64,000 nucleotides of DNA from a virus, in IMG/VR virus record IMGVR_UViG_3300045135_002242, positions 31,790 to 95,789 of that record; one strand, 5' to 3'. The first letter of the stretch is position 1; each line of letters starts with the position of its first letter. A program made the position numbers and the translations under genes. This document shows, piece by piece, positions 8,457-16,329 of the stretch. The notes under the pieces are model-generated. The model searched no databases and was not told where the DNA came from. It was given only the letters and a program-made list of their open reading frames with translations.

Positions 8457-8682
8457 GATTTTTGATCAAACTCACTACGATAACACTTTTTATTTTTGTG
8501 AAAAAGATCACCCTTTTATCGCATTTACTACGGTTTTTTGCCCTTGTTGTCTACTTCATCAATCCAATGCTACTGCTACAGCTGAGCTAGAAGAGGCAGA
8601 ACAGATGTACGAAGATACTTTAGAACGGTTAGAAGAGTTAACTATCAAAGCAAAAAACACAGCACCTGAGATATTAGTATAA
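8431..8682 (+). CDS. Small acidic protein between exonuclease and polymerase
   Basis: An 83-residue frame starting at ATG 8431, preceded by GGAG with 8-base spacing, and overlapping the exonuclease end by 26 bases in another frame. It contains a possible metal-binding pattern (FCEKDHPF ... FCPCC) in the first half and an acidic coiled-coil helix (residues 50-80). A longer frame from 8383 exists but lacks a ribosome site. Function unknown; it could bridge the split exonuclease and polymerase, but this is only a suggestion from position. Confidence 0.65.
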   Translation: MNSSEKPLEIFDQTHYDNTFYFCEKDHPFIAFTTVFCPCCLLHQSNATATAELEEAEQMYEDTLERLEELTIKAKNTAPEILV

Positions 8683-8690
8683 GGAAAAAT

Positions 8691-10502
8691 ATGTATAGCC
8701 CTTGGGATCAACTACCTGCCCCAGAACCTAGCTCTATTGAGTATCCTTTGGGGCATTTTTACCAAAACACTGCTAAGTATCTTATCAAGGATACTGTCCG
8801 TATTATGGATAATGGTCTTAATATAGACTTTGACAAAGTTATTGAACTTGAAGCTGTTCTTAAAGAGCAGCTTGAAGAAGTAGGCAAAGAACTAAGCCAA
8901 AATCCTTTAATAAAAAACTACTTGGAACAAAGATATTCGTCTCAAGTTAAAGAGTACATTAAAGATAGAAAATCTAAAATGAGAGACGTTTCCTACTACC
9001 TCAAACCTTTTAAATTTAAAGATATGACTCATCGTAGCTACTTTATGGATGAGTATGCTAAATTACAAGGATGGGGCAGTCCTGAGGAAAAACTTCCAAC
9101 AGGTGTTCCTAAATGGTCTGTAAAACTAGTTAAGCAATACGCAAAAACTAACAGATTATTAAGGATGATGTTGGAAGGTAAGAGTCCTGGCCCTACAAAT
9201 ATTATCAATAAAGCTATGAACAGACTAGCCCAAGATAAGGCAACAATCTACAACGAAAAGTATGTTAGCCAAGTAAAAAAGCCAGAAGTACCTTTTCCTA
9301 AGTTTAATCCTAGTTCTCCCCAGCAGAAACAAGAGTTGTTTAAAATGCTTGGTATAGAATCAGAAGAAACTTCAAAAGACACAGGACTGCCCAAGTGGGA
9401 TAGAGCACAAGTAGAACGAGTTAATGCTGAAACAGACAATCCAGATGTAAAACATTTTACTCAATGTTTTATTGATCATTCTTTTGCAGCTATTATTAAA
9501 AATAACTTCATCGAAGCTTTCTATAACTATACGGTAGAAGGTCGTTTATATGGCCAATATAACCTCCTAGGAGCTAAATCAGGCAGGTATACTAGCTCTA
9601 ACCCTAACATGCTTAATGCCCCCTCTACAGGCTCTAGATTTGCTAAGCCAGTTAAAAAGTGCTTTACTGCCCCTTCTGGTAAAGTAATTATGGCTGCAGA
9701 TTACAACGCCCTAGAAGATAGGGTTATCGCCTCGCTTTCAAGAGATACTAACAAATGTGATATCTTTCTTAAAAACTTAGATGGGCACTCCTTGAACGCT
9801 CTAGGTTATTTTCCAGACCGCATTAAAAATCTTATTACTTTGACTGGAGATGTGCCTACCGATGTTAAAGCGTTTAAAGAACTAGTGGATAATGGAAACT
9901 CAGAGGCTAAAGATATCAGGCAAGAGTCTAAAGGGCCTACCTTTGGCCTAGCTTATGGCGCTTTCCCTCCTAAAATTGCAGCTACTTTAAAAATTACTTT
10001 GGAGCAAGCTACGGAAATTTTTAATAATTACCATAAAGTTTTGTATCCAGGTATTACAGAGTACCGTGAAAACTACGTACTGCCTATTGCAAGAGAGAAT
10101 GGTGAGATCCACCTAGGTTTAGGGTTTACCTTAAAAACGGATGATGCAGATAGGGATATTAGAACTTTGTCTAACGCTACTTGCCAGTTTTGGTCTATCT
10201 TAACAGCTTTGACTATTAATAAAATGCATAACCTTATTGACCAAGCAGGCTACGAAGAAGATGTAAAAGTTATATCTACAATCTATGATTCTATTTACTT
10301 TGAAGTGACTAGTGACCCTAAAATTATTAAATGGGTAAATGATAACCTTATTAAAGTCATGGTAGTAGACTTTATGGAAAATCAAACAATCAGTAATGAA
10401 GCAGAGTGTGAGATTGGGTATAACTGGGCAGATATGGAAACCCTACCTATCAATGCTTCTGTACTACAAATCAAACAAGTAATTAAAAAGTTACCTAAAT
10501 AA
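8691..10502 (+). CDS. Family A DNA polymerase (no fused exonuclease)
   Basis: A 603-residue polymerase that copies the phage genome. Motif A is AADYNALEDR with the metal-binding Asp at residue 337; motif B is R410-QES-K414-GPTFGLA-Y422-G; motif C is TIYDSIYFE with Asp 533, where Tyr replaces the usual His before the Asp. The N-terminal 300 residues form the thumb and lack exonuclease motifs, which are on the separate gene at 7794. The start ATG follows TATAAGGA (8678-8685). Confidence 0.95.
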   Translation: MYSPWDQLPAPEPSSIEYPLGHFYQNTAKYLIKDTVRIMDNGLNIDFDKVIELEAVLKEQLEEVGKELSQNPLIKNYLEQRYSSQVKEYIKDRKSKMRDVSYYLKPFKFKDMTHRSYFMDEYAKLQGWGSPEEKLPTGVPKWSVKLVKQYAKTNRLLRMMLEGKSPGPTNIINKAMNRLAQDKATIYNEKYVSQVKKPEVPFPKFNPSSPQQKQELFKMLGIESEETSKDTGLPKWDRAQVERVNAETDNPDVKHFTQCFIDHSFAAIIKNNFIEAFYNYTVEGRLYGQYNLLGAKSGRYTSSNPNMLNAPSTGSRFAKPVKKCFTAPSGKVIMAADYNALEDRVIASLSRDTNKCDIFLKNLDGHSLNALGYFPDRIKNLITLTGDVPTDVKAFKELVDNGNSEAKDIRQESKGPTFGLAYGAFPPKIAATLKITLEQATEIFNNYHKVLYPGITEYRENYVLPIARENGEIHLGLGFTLKTDDADRDIRTLSNATCQFWSILTALTINKMHNLIDQAGYEEDVKVISTIYDSIYFEVTSDPKIIKWVNDNLIKVMVVDFMENQTISNEAECEIGYNWADMETLPINASVLQIKQVIKKLPK

Positions 10503-10575
10503 AATCGAGCAAGGTGTTCCTTTCCACCTGTGAGCCTTTTCGGTGGGGTGCTCAATAATCACCGAAACTAGACTC

Positions 10576-10604
10576 TTGTTATTTACTAACTTCATTGCTA
10601 TACT
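10576..10604 (+). promoter_or_regulatory. Sigma70-type promoter before Dps-like gene
   Basis: TTGTTA at 10576-10581, 17-base spacer, TATACT at 10599-10604, 28 bases before the ATG at 10633. The 130-base gap upstream of the ATG (10503-10632) also contains inverted pieces (CCACC/GGTGG and GAGCA/TGCTC) that could fold as an RNA hairpin ending the polymerase transcript. Confidence 0.6.
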
Positions 10605-10632
10605 TTGATTTTTGCTGTGAAGGATTTTCTCT

Positions 10633-11061
10633 ATGAAAAAATCAATGTCTGTTGAAAATATGCTTGGCGGCTGTATTACAGATATGCTATTTTATATTAA
10701 TCAACTGCATCTCACTCATTGGCTTACTCTTAAAAACCATCATCATGTAGTAGTTGGTACTCTTTACTCTGAACTAGAAGAAGAACTAGACAGCTTAGCT
10801 GAGCAGTTTTTAGGGGCCTCTTTGCCCGAAATGAAACCAGAAGAAGCGTTGCATTTATCATATGGCGTAAAAGAGCCTCGTTACTACAAGGTAATAAAGA
10901 GTGAGGCTGATATTATTGCTCTTGTTGATGAAATTACAAGACGTGCCCAAAAAGGATTAAAATTGGTAGAAGATAATCCTAAATTTTCTTTTATGAGAGA
11001 TTCTATTATGGATATGATCGCCGTGCTTCATAGCGCTAAATACCAAATCACCCAAGAGTAA
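10633..11061 (+). CDS. Dps/ferritin-like protein (DUF5856-type)
   Basis: A 142-residue helical protein. The stretch QLHLTHWLTLKNHHHVVVG followed by LYSELEEELDSLAEQFLG has the order of the Dps ferroxidase region (H-x-x-HW, then D-x-x-AE), a pattern I know from DUF5856 phage proteins. Whether it binds iron or forms cages cannot be told. The gene stands alone: it has its own promoter (10576) and a strong terminator (11082), so it is a self-contained unit between the DNA polymerase and nucleotide metabolism genes. It may protect DNA from oxidation, which is inference. Confidence 0.65.
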   Translation: MKKSMSVENMLGGCITDMLFYINQLHLTHWLTLKNHHHVVVGTLYSELEEELDSLAEQFLGASLPEMKPEEALHLSYGVKEPRYYKVIKSEADIIALVDEITRRAQKGLKLVEDNPKFSFMRDSIMDMIAVLHSAKYQITQE

Positions 11062-11081
11062 TTACAAATACATTTTTAACT

Positions 11082-11106
11082 AAAAACCTCCTACGGGAGG
11101 TTTTTT
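11082..11106 (+). terminator. Rho-independent terminator
   Basis: CCTCC (11087-11091), loop TACG, GGAGG (11096-11100), flanked by A5 and followed by T6. This is a clear intrinsic terminator after the Dps-like gene. Confidence 0.85.
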
Positions 11107-11125
11107 GCCCTAAAGGATTACCTAT

Positions 11126-11536
11126 TTGTTAACATTTAACCTACCAATTTACTGGACTCAGCACTATAAAACAAAACCTGATAAGACTGTTTTAGCTTCT
11201 ATGAATTGGTACCGTAATGCAAATTACTATGCTCAAAATAACATGAAAAAAGATTTCCACGCATTAGTAGATTCACAGCTTTCAGGTGAGGCTATTAAAA
11301 ACGCTTATACTTTGAATATGGAAATTTATTATAAGAACCCTTCCTGTGACGGAGCTAATATAGCACCTTTGGTAGAAAAATTTGTTTTAGACGCTCTTCA
11401 AGCTGCTAATGTCGTAGTAAATGATAACGTAAACTACCACAAAGGAAGTACTTGGAAAATAGTAGAACAGGACAAAAATAACCCACGATGCCTCGTTACA
11501 GTTGTACCAATTAAACTTAATTCAGGAGACCAATAG
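11126..11536 (+). CDS. RusA-like Holliday junction resolvase-fold protein
   Basis: A 136-residue protein starting with TTG at 11126 after an AAGGAT site. The middle has the RusA pattern of a strand, a segment normally KxDxDN (here SCDGANIAPLVEKF), a helix LDALQAANVVVNDN, and a later strand. One of the usual Asp residues is Asn or displaced, so catalytic activity is uncertain. RusA-like enzymes resolve branched DNA before packaging. It is coupled to the reductase gene (stop TAG overlaps GTG start at 11536). Confidence 0.6.
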   Translation: MLTFNLPIYWTQHYKTKPDKTVLASMNWYRNANYYAQNNMKKDFHALVDSQLSGEAIKNAYTLNMEIYYKNPSCDGANIAPLVEKFVLDALQAANVVVNDNVNYHKGSTWKIVEQDKNNPRCLVTVVPIKLNSGDQ

Positions 11537-13263
11537 TGCTTGATTTTGCTAAAAAACTATTAAAAAAACATTATTGTAGACCTAACGAGTCTATTAAAGA
11601 AGCCTTTAAACGTGCTAGCGATTGTTTTGCTTCTAACGATTTACATAGCCAGCGACTGCAAAGCTACCTAGAAAAAGAATGGTTTATGTATAGTTCTCCC
11701 GTTTTAAGTAACGCAGTGCTGCCAGGAGAAAAAGTTAAAGGACTACCTATTAGCTGTTTTTTAACTTTTGTACCAGACAGTATTGAGGGCCTGTGTGCTC
11801 ACACCACAGAAGAACGTTGGTTGTCTGTTAAAGGGGGTGGTGTAGGAGGCCACTGGAGTGGTGTTAGAAGCATTTCAGATAAGACCCCAGGGGTCAACGG
11901 CTTCCTGCACACTGTTGACGCCGATATGGTGGCTTATAGGCAAGGCAAAACCAGACGAGGCAGTTACGCAGCGTACCTAGATGTAAGCCACCCAGAAATC
12001 GTAGAATTTATTAAAATGCGAACACCTACGGGGGACTTAAACCGTAAAAATCTAAATCTACACCATGGTGTTAATATTACAGACGCTTTTATTGAGGCAG
12101 TCAACGAAGACTTAGATTGGTCATTAATTGATCCTCATAACCAAAAAGTAGTTGAAGTTGTTAAAGCTAGGGCTATTTGGGAAGAAATTCTTGTAGCTAG
12201 GTTCCGTACTGGTGAACCTTACATTAACTACCTTGACGAAGCTAACAGAAAAATGCACCCAGCTTTAAAGGCTGCAGGGCTAAAGATTAATGGCAGTAAC
12301 TTATGTAACGAGATTCATTTACCTACTTCTGAAGACCGTTCAGCAGTTTGCTGCTTATCTTCTGTTAATTTAGCTAAATTTGATCAGTGGAAAGATAATC
12401 CTTACTTCATTGGGGATCTTATTGAAATGCTTGACAATGTCTTGCAATTCTTTATTGATAATGCCCCTGATGAACTCAGCAAAACTAAATACTCAGCAGA
12501 AAGGGAACGTTCCTTGGGGTTAGGTGCTATGGGCTTTCACGACTACCTAATGGCTCACGGTATTCCTTTTGAAAGTAGCTTAGCTATTGCTGTTAATAAG
12601 AAAATGTTTTCTACTATTAAAAATAATGCCTTAGCAAAAACTACTCAGCTGGCTTTGGTTAGAGGTCAGGCCCCAGACGCTATTGGGTATGGTGTTAGAA
12701 ACACCCATCTTTTAGCTATCGCTCCTAATGCTAATAGCTCTATTATTTTGGGGGTATCTCCTTCTATTGAGCCAAGGTCCTCCAACTGTTATACCCATAA
12801 AACCCGTATTGGAAGCCACTTAGTTAAAAACCCTGCACTAATGGATGTATTGACTAGTTATAATAAAAACTCTAAAGAAGTATGGGACTCTATCATGGAA
12901 AATGATGGTTCTGTGCAGCACCTAGATTTTCTTTCTAAGGACGAAAAAGATGTGTTTAAAACAGCTTTTGAGATTGACCAGCACTGGGTAGTAGAAATGG
13001 CAAGAAGTAGGCAAGAGTACCTGTGTCAGGGGCAGTCAGTTAACTTGTTCTTCCCAGCAGGAGCAAATAAAAGTTATGTAAATGCAGTACACAGAAGAGC
13101 GTTTAAGCCTGCTGATAATGTAGGACATCCTCTCAAAGGCGTATACTACTTACGTACTGAGTCTAGTAAAAAGACAGAAAAAGTGAATATTAAGATTGAA
13201 CGTCAAGCACTACAAGATGGAGTGCAAGGCTCACTTGATACGTGTTTGGCCTGTGAAGGTTGA
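11536..13263 (+). CDS. nrdA: Ribonucleotide reductase large (alpha) subunit, class I, without ATP cone
   Basis: Reduces ribonucleotides to deoxyribonucleotides together with the beta subunit at 13373. At 575 residues it is much shorter than cellular NrdA (about 750) and lacks the N-terminal ATP cone, so allosteric activity control by ATP/dATP should be missing. Active-site parts are present: LPISCFL (first redox Cys), NGSNLCNEIHL (Asn, radical Cys, Glu), AVCCLSSVNL (second redox Cys), IAPNANSSIILGVSPSIEP, and a C-terminal CLACEG pair that hands over electrons. GTG start at 11536 overlaps the preceding stop. Boosts dNTP supply for phage replication. Confidence 0.93.
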   Translation: MLDFAKKLLKKHYCRPNESIKEAFKRASDCFASNDLHSQRLQSYLEKEWFMYSSPVLSNAVLPGEKVKGLPISCFLTFVPDSIEGLCAHTTEERWLSVKGGGVGGHWSGVRSISDKTPGVNGFLHTVDADMVAYRQGKTRRGSYAAYLDVSHPEIVEFIKMRTPTGDLNRKNLNLHHGVNITDAFIEAVNEDLDWSLIDPHNQKVVEVVKARAIWEEILVARFRTGEPYINYLDEANRKMHPALKAAGLKINGSNLCNEIHLPTSEDRSAVCCLSSVNLAKFDQWKDNPYFIGDLIEMLDNVLQFFIDNAPDELSKTKYSAERERSLGLGAMGFHDYLMAHGIPFESSLAIAVNKKMFSTIKNNALAKTTQLALVRGQAPDAIGYGVRNTHLLAIAPNANSSIILGVSPSIEPRSSNCYTHKTRIGSHLVKNPALMDVLTSYNKNSKEVWDSIMENDGSVQHLDFLSKDEKDVFKTAFEIDQHWVVEMARSRQEYLCQGQSVNLFFPAGANKSYVNAVHRRAFKPADNVGHPLKGVYYLRTESSKKTEKVNIKIERQALQDGVQGSLDTCLACEG

Positions 13264-13277
13264 TAAAGGAGTAAACT

Positions 13278-13373
13278 ATGAATACTTATATTGGGACAAA
13301 ACTAGTTAATGTTGTTCCTTGGCTGGCTTCCCAGACTGATGTACTTTCTGAAGATTGGAGTATTGTTGACTAA
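13278..13373 (+). CDS. Tiny 31-residue protein between reductase genes
   Basis: ATG at 13278 follows AAAGGAG by 6 bases and the TAA overlaps the nrdB ATG by one base (TAATG), so it is well placed for translation. The start MNTYIGTKLVNVVPW resembles the opening of a small phage protein family (YIGTK-xxx-A-x-P) that is usually 50-60 residues long; here the second half is missing. It may now serve mainly to couple translation into nrdB. Confidence 0.6.
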   Translation: MNTYIGTKLVNVVPWLASQTDVLSEDWSIVD

Positions 13374-14302
13374 TGCTGAATGAATCTAGTAAAACATACA
13401 AACCTCTAAGGTACCCTCAAGCAGAAGAGTTTAGACTCCAATCAGAGGACATCCACTGGATTGTAAAAGAAGTAGAAATGACAAAAGACCTTGAGGACTT
13501 TAAGGCAGCTTCTTATGAAGAAAAAGAATTCATCAAAAATATTTTGTCTATTTTTACGCAATCCGACTTTAACGTTGCTGCAGGGTATTTGCCTCTAATC
13601 AATAAGATTAAAAATAATGAGGTAAGGGGTATGCTCACAAGTTTTATGGCTCGTGAGTTTATTCACCAAGAAGGTTATGCCCACTTAAATGAGTCATTAG
13701 GATTCCCCGATAGCTATTATACAGACTTTTTAGAACACCAAGAAACCTTGGAAAAAGATTCTTATATGTCTAATACCTTGTTTGAGAGTTTTGGTCTAAA
13801 ACTTGCTAAAGGGATTCTACTGGAGGGTATTAGCCTTTTTGGTAGCTTTATTATGCTTAAGAACTTTGAGCGTGTAGGTAAGTATCTAGGTATGTGTACT
13901 ATTAATGAGTGGTCTCTAAGAGATGAATCCCTACATGTAGAAGGTAATGCTTGGCTATTTAGGACTTGGTGCCAAGAAAACCCTGAAGAGGTGAATGATA
14001 CTTTTAAACGTCATATCTATACTATGGCTAGAGAAATCGTAGACCTAGAAACTAGCTTTATTGATTTCGCTTTTGGTACTTATTCCCCTCCTAACTTAGA
14101 AAAAGATGATGTAAAAGAGTACATTAGGTACATCGCAGATCGCCGCTTAGTTCAGTTGGGTCTTAAACCTAATTTTGATAGAAGCACAAATCCGTTACCT
14201 TGGATGGATGAACTTAATAATGGCAGCTCATTTGCTAACTTTTTTGAAAAACGGGTAACAGATTATAGCGTTGCAGGAATGCAAGGCGAATTTACCTATT
14301 AA
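13373..14302 (+). CDS. nrdB: Ribonucleotide reductase small (beta) subunit
   Basis: A 309-residue radical-generating subunit. Metal ligands and the radical site can be read: Asp in TQSDFNVAAG, Glu and His in REFIHQEGY, the Tyr four residues after that His (radical Tyr position), Glu in LLEGISLF, and Glu/His in RDESLHVEG. It is therefore a tyrosyl-radical (class Ia/b-type) beta subunit. It is translated after the 31-residue peptide with a one-base stop/start overlap. Works with NrdA at 11536. Confidence 0.93.
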   Translation: MLNESSKTYKPLRYPQAEEFRLQSEDIHWIVKEVEMTKDLEDFKAASYEEKEFIKNILSIFTQSDFNVAAGYLPLINKIKNNEVRGMLTSFMAREFIHQEGYAHLNESLGFPDSYYTDFLEHQETLEKDSYMSNTLFESFGLKLAKGILLEGISLFGSFIMLKNFERVGKYLGMCTINEWSLRDESLHVEGNAWLFRTWCQENPEEVNDTFKRHIYTMAREIVDLETSFIDFAFGTYSPPNLEKDDVKEYIRYIADRRLVQLGLKPNFDRSTNPLPWMDELNNGSSFANFFEKRVTDYSVAGMQGEFTY

Positions 14303-14304
14303 TA

Positions 14305-14324
14305 GGTAAGGGGTAACCCTTACC
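14305..14324 (+). terminator. Hairpin after nrdB
   Basis: GGTAAGGG and CCCTTACC pair around a GTAA loop, directly after the nrdB stop. No T-run follows, so this is a possible weak terminator or mRNA stabiliser; the next gene starts 25 bases on. Confidence 0.5.
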
Positions 14325-14349
14325 AATTAACTTAATATAAGGAACATTA

Positions 14350-14679
14350 ATGACTGACGACCTTTTAAAAACCAGAAGCAAAGACTATGGTAATTTTCAC
14401 ACTTTAGCTAATCTATCTCAAACACTAAATTCAATTATTGCACAACATTATAATAACGTACAGCAACAAGAATTTACTCCTATGCCTCATTTCATGGCAG
14501 AAGCCCTTCAAATGATTTGTCATAAGATTTCTAGAATTGTTAATGGTAATATTTATTATGACGATAGTTGGAAAGATATCGCAGGTTACGCTCAATTAGT
14601 AGTAGATATTTTAGAAAAAGCTCAGACGGCTGAAAAAACTAATGAACTAAATAACACAGAAAAAGCCGAGGAAACTTGA
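14350..14679 (+). CDS. DUF6378-type phage protein
   Basis: A 109-residue helical protein with the pattern TRSKDYGNFHTLANL at the start and MICHKISRIVNG followed by DSWKDIAGYAQLVVDIL, which is the common layout of DUF6378 phage proteins that sit near nucleotide metabolism genes. Biochemical role unknown. The ATG is preceded by TATAAGGA (14336-14343), and the stop lies 1 base before the ClpP-like gene start. Confidence 0.75.
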   Translation: MTDDLLKTRSKDYGNFHTLANLSQTLNSIIAQHYNNVQQQEFTPMPHFMAEALQMICHKISRIVNGNIYYDDSWKDIAGYAQLVVDILEKAQTAEKTNELNNTEKAEET

Positions 14680-14680
14680 T

Positions 14681-16114
14681 ATGGCAGAAATTTCTTTTGA
14701 ACTCCCCCGAGACGTTACTCGTATTTGGGATTTACCGGTACCCATTATTGTAAATAATGATACTAAAACTATTAAAGCATACCTCACAGGGGCTATTGAC
14801 GAGCCTTCTCTTTACAACGAGCTATGCTACTTGCTGGATGAAGCATCTTCGGATACTACCGTAGATATTTTTATTAATACCCCTGGAGGAGTTGTAGACT
14901 CCGCTTTTATGATTGCTAACGCCATTAAATCCTCTAAAGCTAAAGTGGTAGGTTATCTCTCAGGGACCGTCGCTTCAGCAGGTACTATTATTTCCATGGT
15001 GTGTGATGAGTTGAAAGTTACTCCCCACCTTTCATTTATGATCCATAATTATTCTGGTGGTATGGCAGGTTGACTAATAGCCTTTTGTAGAAGTGATTCT
15101 ACATCAAAACTCACTTAAACGGGGAAACTCTGACCGTGTAATGACGAAGACAATCCCGTACTAAATTAATTTTTCCACATTGGTAAATCAATGTAAGTAT
15201 GGTATAATAAGGGACATAAAAGCTTAAAACATAGGAGTATTTATGTTAACCCAAACCTTATTAAAAGAAAAACTAAACTATGATCCAATAACAGGTATAT
15301 TTACTTGGAAGCAGGGTAAATATAAAAACAAACCTGCAGGAACAATAGCAGGTAAGTTACCTGACCAAGGTTATGTGCGTATTAATATTGACAAAAAAGA
15401 ATATAAAGCACATAGATTAGCTTGGTTATATATGTATGGTGTATTTCCTCCTAAACATTTGGATCATATAAATAGGAATCGTGAAGATAATTCTATTGCA
15501 AATCTTCGTATAGCTGATGATTCTATAAATAGCAAAAATAAGACTATTTATAAAAACAATTCAACCGGATTCCATGGCGTTACTGCGCATGGTAGCCGTT
15601 GGAGAGCAAGAATTAATGTCAAAGGTAAAAAAATACATTTAGGCATATTTGACACAGCAGAGGAAGCTGCAGCTTGTAGAAAACAAGCAGAGCAAAAATA
15701 CGGATTTCACAAAAACCATGGAAAAATTATAAATGTCTAACGACTATCCCGTAAGCCAATAAAGGGAGTACACTACAAGCAAACGGTAGTGGAAATAGTG
15801 AGAATCCTTATAGGATTTTGATATAGTCTAGACTGCATAGAAATATGCAGAAGTTCATGGAAGCTTTCCCCTGAGAACTGGCGTAGAGGTTGCGTTCTAC
15901 GTTGAATATACCGAAAGGTCATGAAATGAAAGCGCGCCAAAAATTTACTGATGACCATCTTAACGAGGCCTTTAAAACTTACTATACAGGATTTCTGACA
16001 GAAGAAGAAATGGATAAAGTAATTGAAGGCACAGACCTATGGATGGGCACTGATGAGGTGGTAGAGCGCTGGAATAATCGCACTAGCTACACTAAAGGAG
16101 AAACTAATGACTGA
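14681..16114 (+). CDS. ClpP-like serine protease, two exons split by a group I intron
   Basis: Exon 1 is 14681-15070 and exon 2 is 15914-16114; joined they encode 196 residues, close to normal ClpP length. Exon 1 holds the oxyanion Gly region NTPGGVV, the nucleophile Ser in GTVASAGTIIS and the His in MIHNYSGG. Exon 2 opens KGHEMKARQKF and ends with the ClpP-type helix and a GTDLWMGTDEVV segment that should supply the Asp. Without splicing, translation stops at TGA 15071-15073, just after the His motif, giving an inactive fragment. Likely roles are prohead maturation or degradation of host proteins. The join keeps frame exactly. Confidence 0.88.
15180..15208 (+). promoter_or_regulatory. Sigma70-type promoter inside the intron
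   Basis: TTGGTA (15180-15185), 17-base spacer, TATAAT (15203-15208), 34 bases before the endonuclease ATG. It would drive the intron endonuclease separately from the protease operon. Confidence 0.6.
15243..15740 (+). CDS. Intron-encoded HNH homing endonuclease with AP2 domain
   Basis: A 165-residue protein. Residues 1-95 carry an HNH_3-type nuclease: the AHRLAWLYMYG helix, HLDHINRNREDNSIANL with the catalytic His-Asp and Asn, and an N-K-N-K end. Residues 100-155 are an AP2-type DNA-binding unit (TGFHGVTAHGSRWRARI, then HLGIFDTAEEAA). This combination is standard in phage intron endonucleases, which cut intronless alleles and spread the intron. Ribosome site AGGAG sits before ATG 15243. Confidence 0.92.
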   Translation: MLTQTLLKEKLNYDPITGIFTWKQGKYKNKPAGTIAGKLPDQGYVRINIDKKEYKAHRLAWLYMYGVFPPKHLDHINRNREDNSIANLRIADDSINSKNKTIYKNNSTGFHGVTAHGSRWRARINVKGKKIHLGIFDTAEEAAACRKQAEQKYGFHKNHGKIINV

Positions 16115-16328
16115 TCCCAATTCTTTTGAGGATATGATGTCCTCTTTTACAAATGTTTTACAGCCTGGGGGCGCTTCGCTCCCTCGCTGCTCTGAAGGCA
16201 AACAACTAAGTATTGATGAAGAGGTAAGAAAAGTAACCCTTGGCCTTTTAAAAGAAGAAGTGCTTTCTGACGCTCAAGTAAAACTACTAAGCACTTGTTT
16301 AAACTACATTACCGCTATTAGGTACTAA
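16107..16328 (+). CDS. Small hypothetical protein
   Basis: A 73-residue protein whose ATG lies within the end of the protease exon 2, after AAAGGAG. Helical, with an acidic C-terminal part. It contains a GC-rich hairpin at DNA level (16167-16183) unlike the surrounding AT-rich sequence, encoding the odd GGASLPRCSEG segment; that piece may be an insertion. No known domain. Confidence 0.65.
   Translation: MTDPNSFEDMMSSFTNVLQPGGASLPRCSEGKQLSIDEEVRKVTLGLLKEEVLSDAQVKLLSTCLNYITAIRY
16167..16183. other. GC-rich 7-bp hairpin with 3-base loop
   Basis: GGGGGCG, loop CTT, CGCTCCC (one G-T pair). On the minus strand the centre reads GCGAAGCGC, like the CGAAGCG centre I recall in N4 virion polymerase promoters. 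It lies inside a coding frame, so it may be coincidental or an inserted element. Confidence 0.35.
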
Positions 16329-16329
16329 T

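Larger units (their letters stand above)
15071..15913 (+). ncRNA. Group I self-splicing intron with HNH homing endonuclease
   Basis: An 843-base insertion interrupting the protease gene. The 5' site follows a T (AGGT / TGAC); AGGT can pair with GCCT at 15080-15083 to form P1 with a U-G pair at the cut. Core-like sequences include AAACGGGGAAACTCT near 15117, a cluster near 15750-15780 and GATATAGTCT near 15820, typical of P7 in phage introns. The last intron base is G (15913). Splicing restores the ClpP-like frame. The endonuclease gene sits in the middle as a loop insertion. Exact helices were not folded. Confidence 0.85.
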
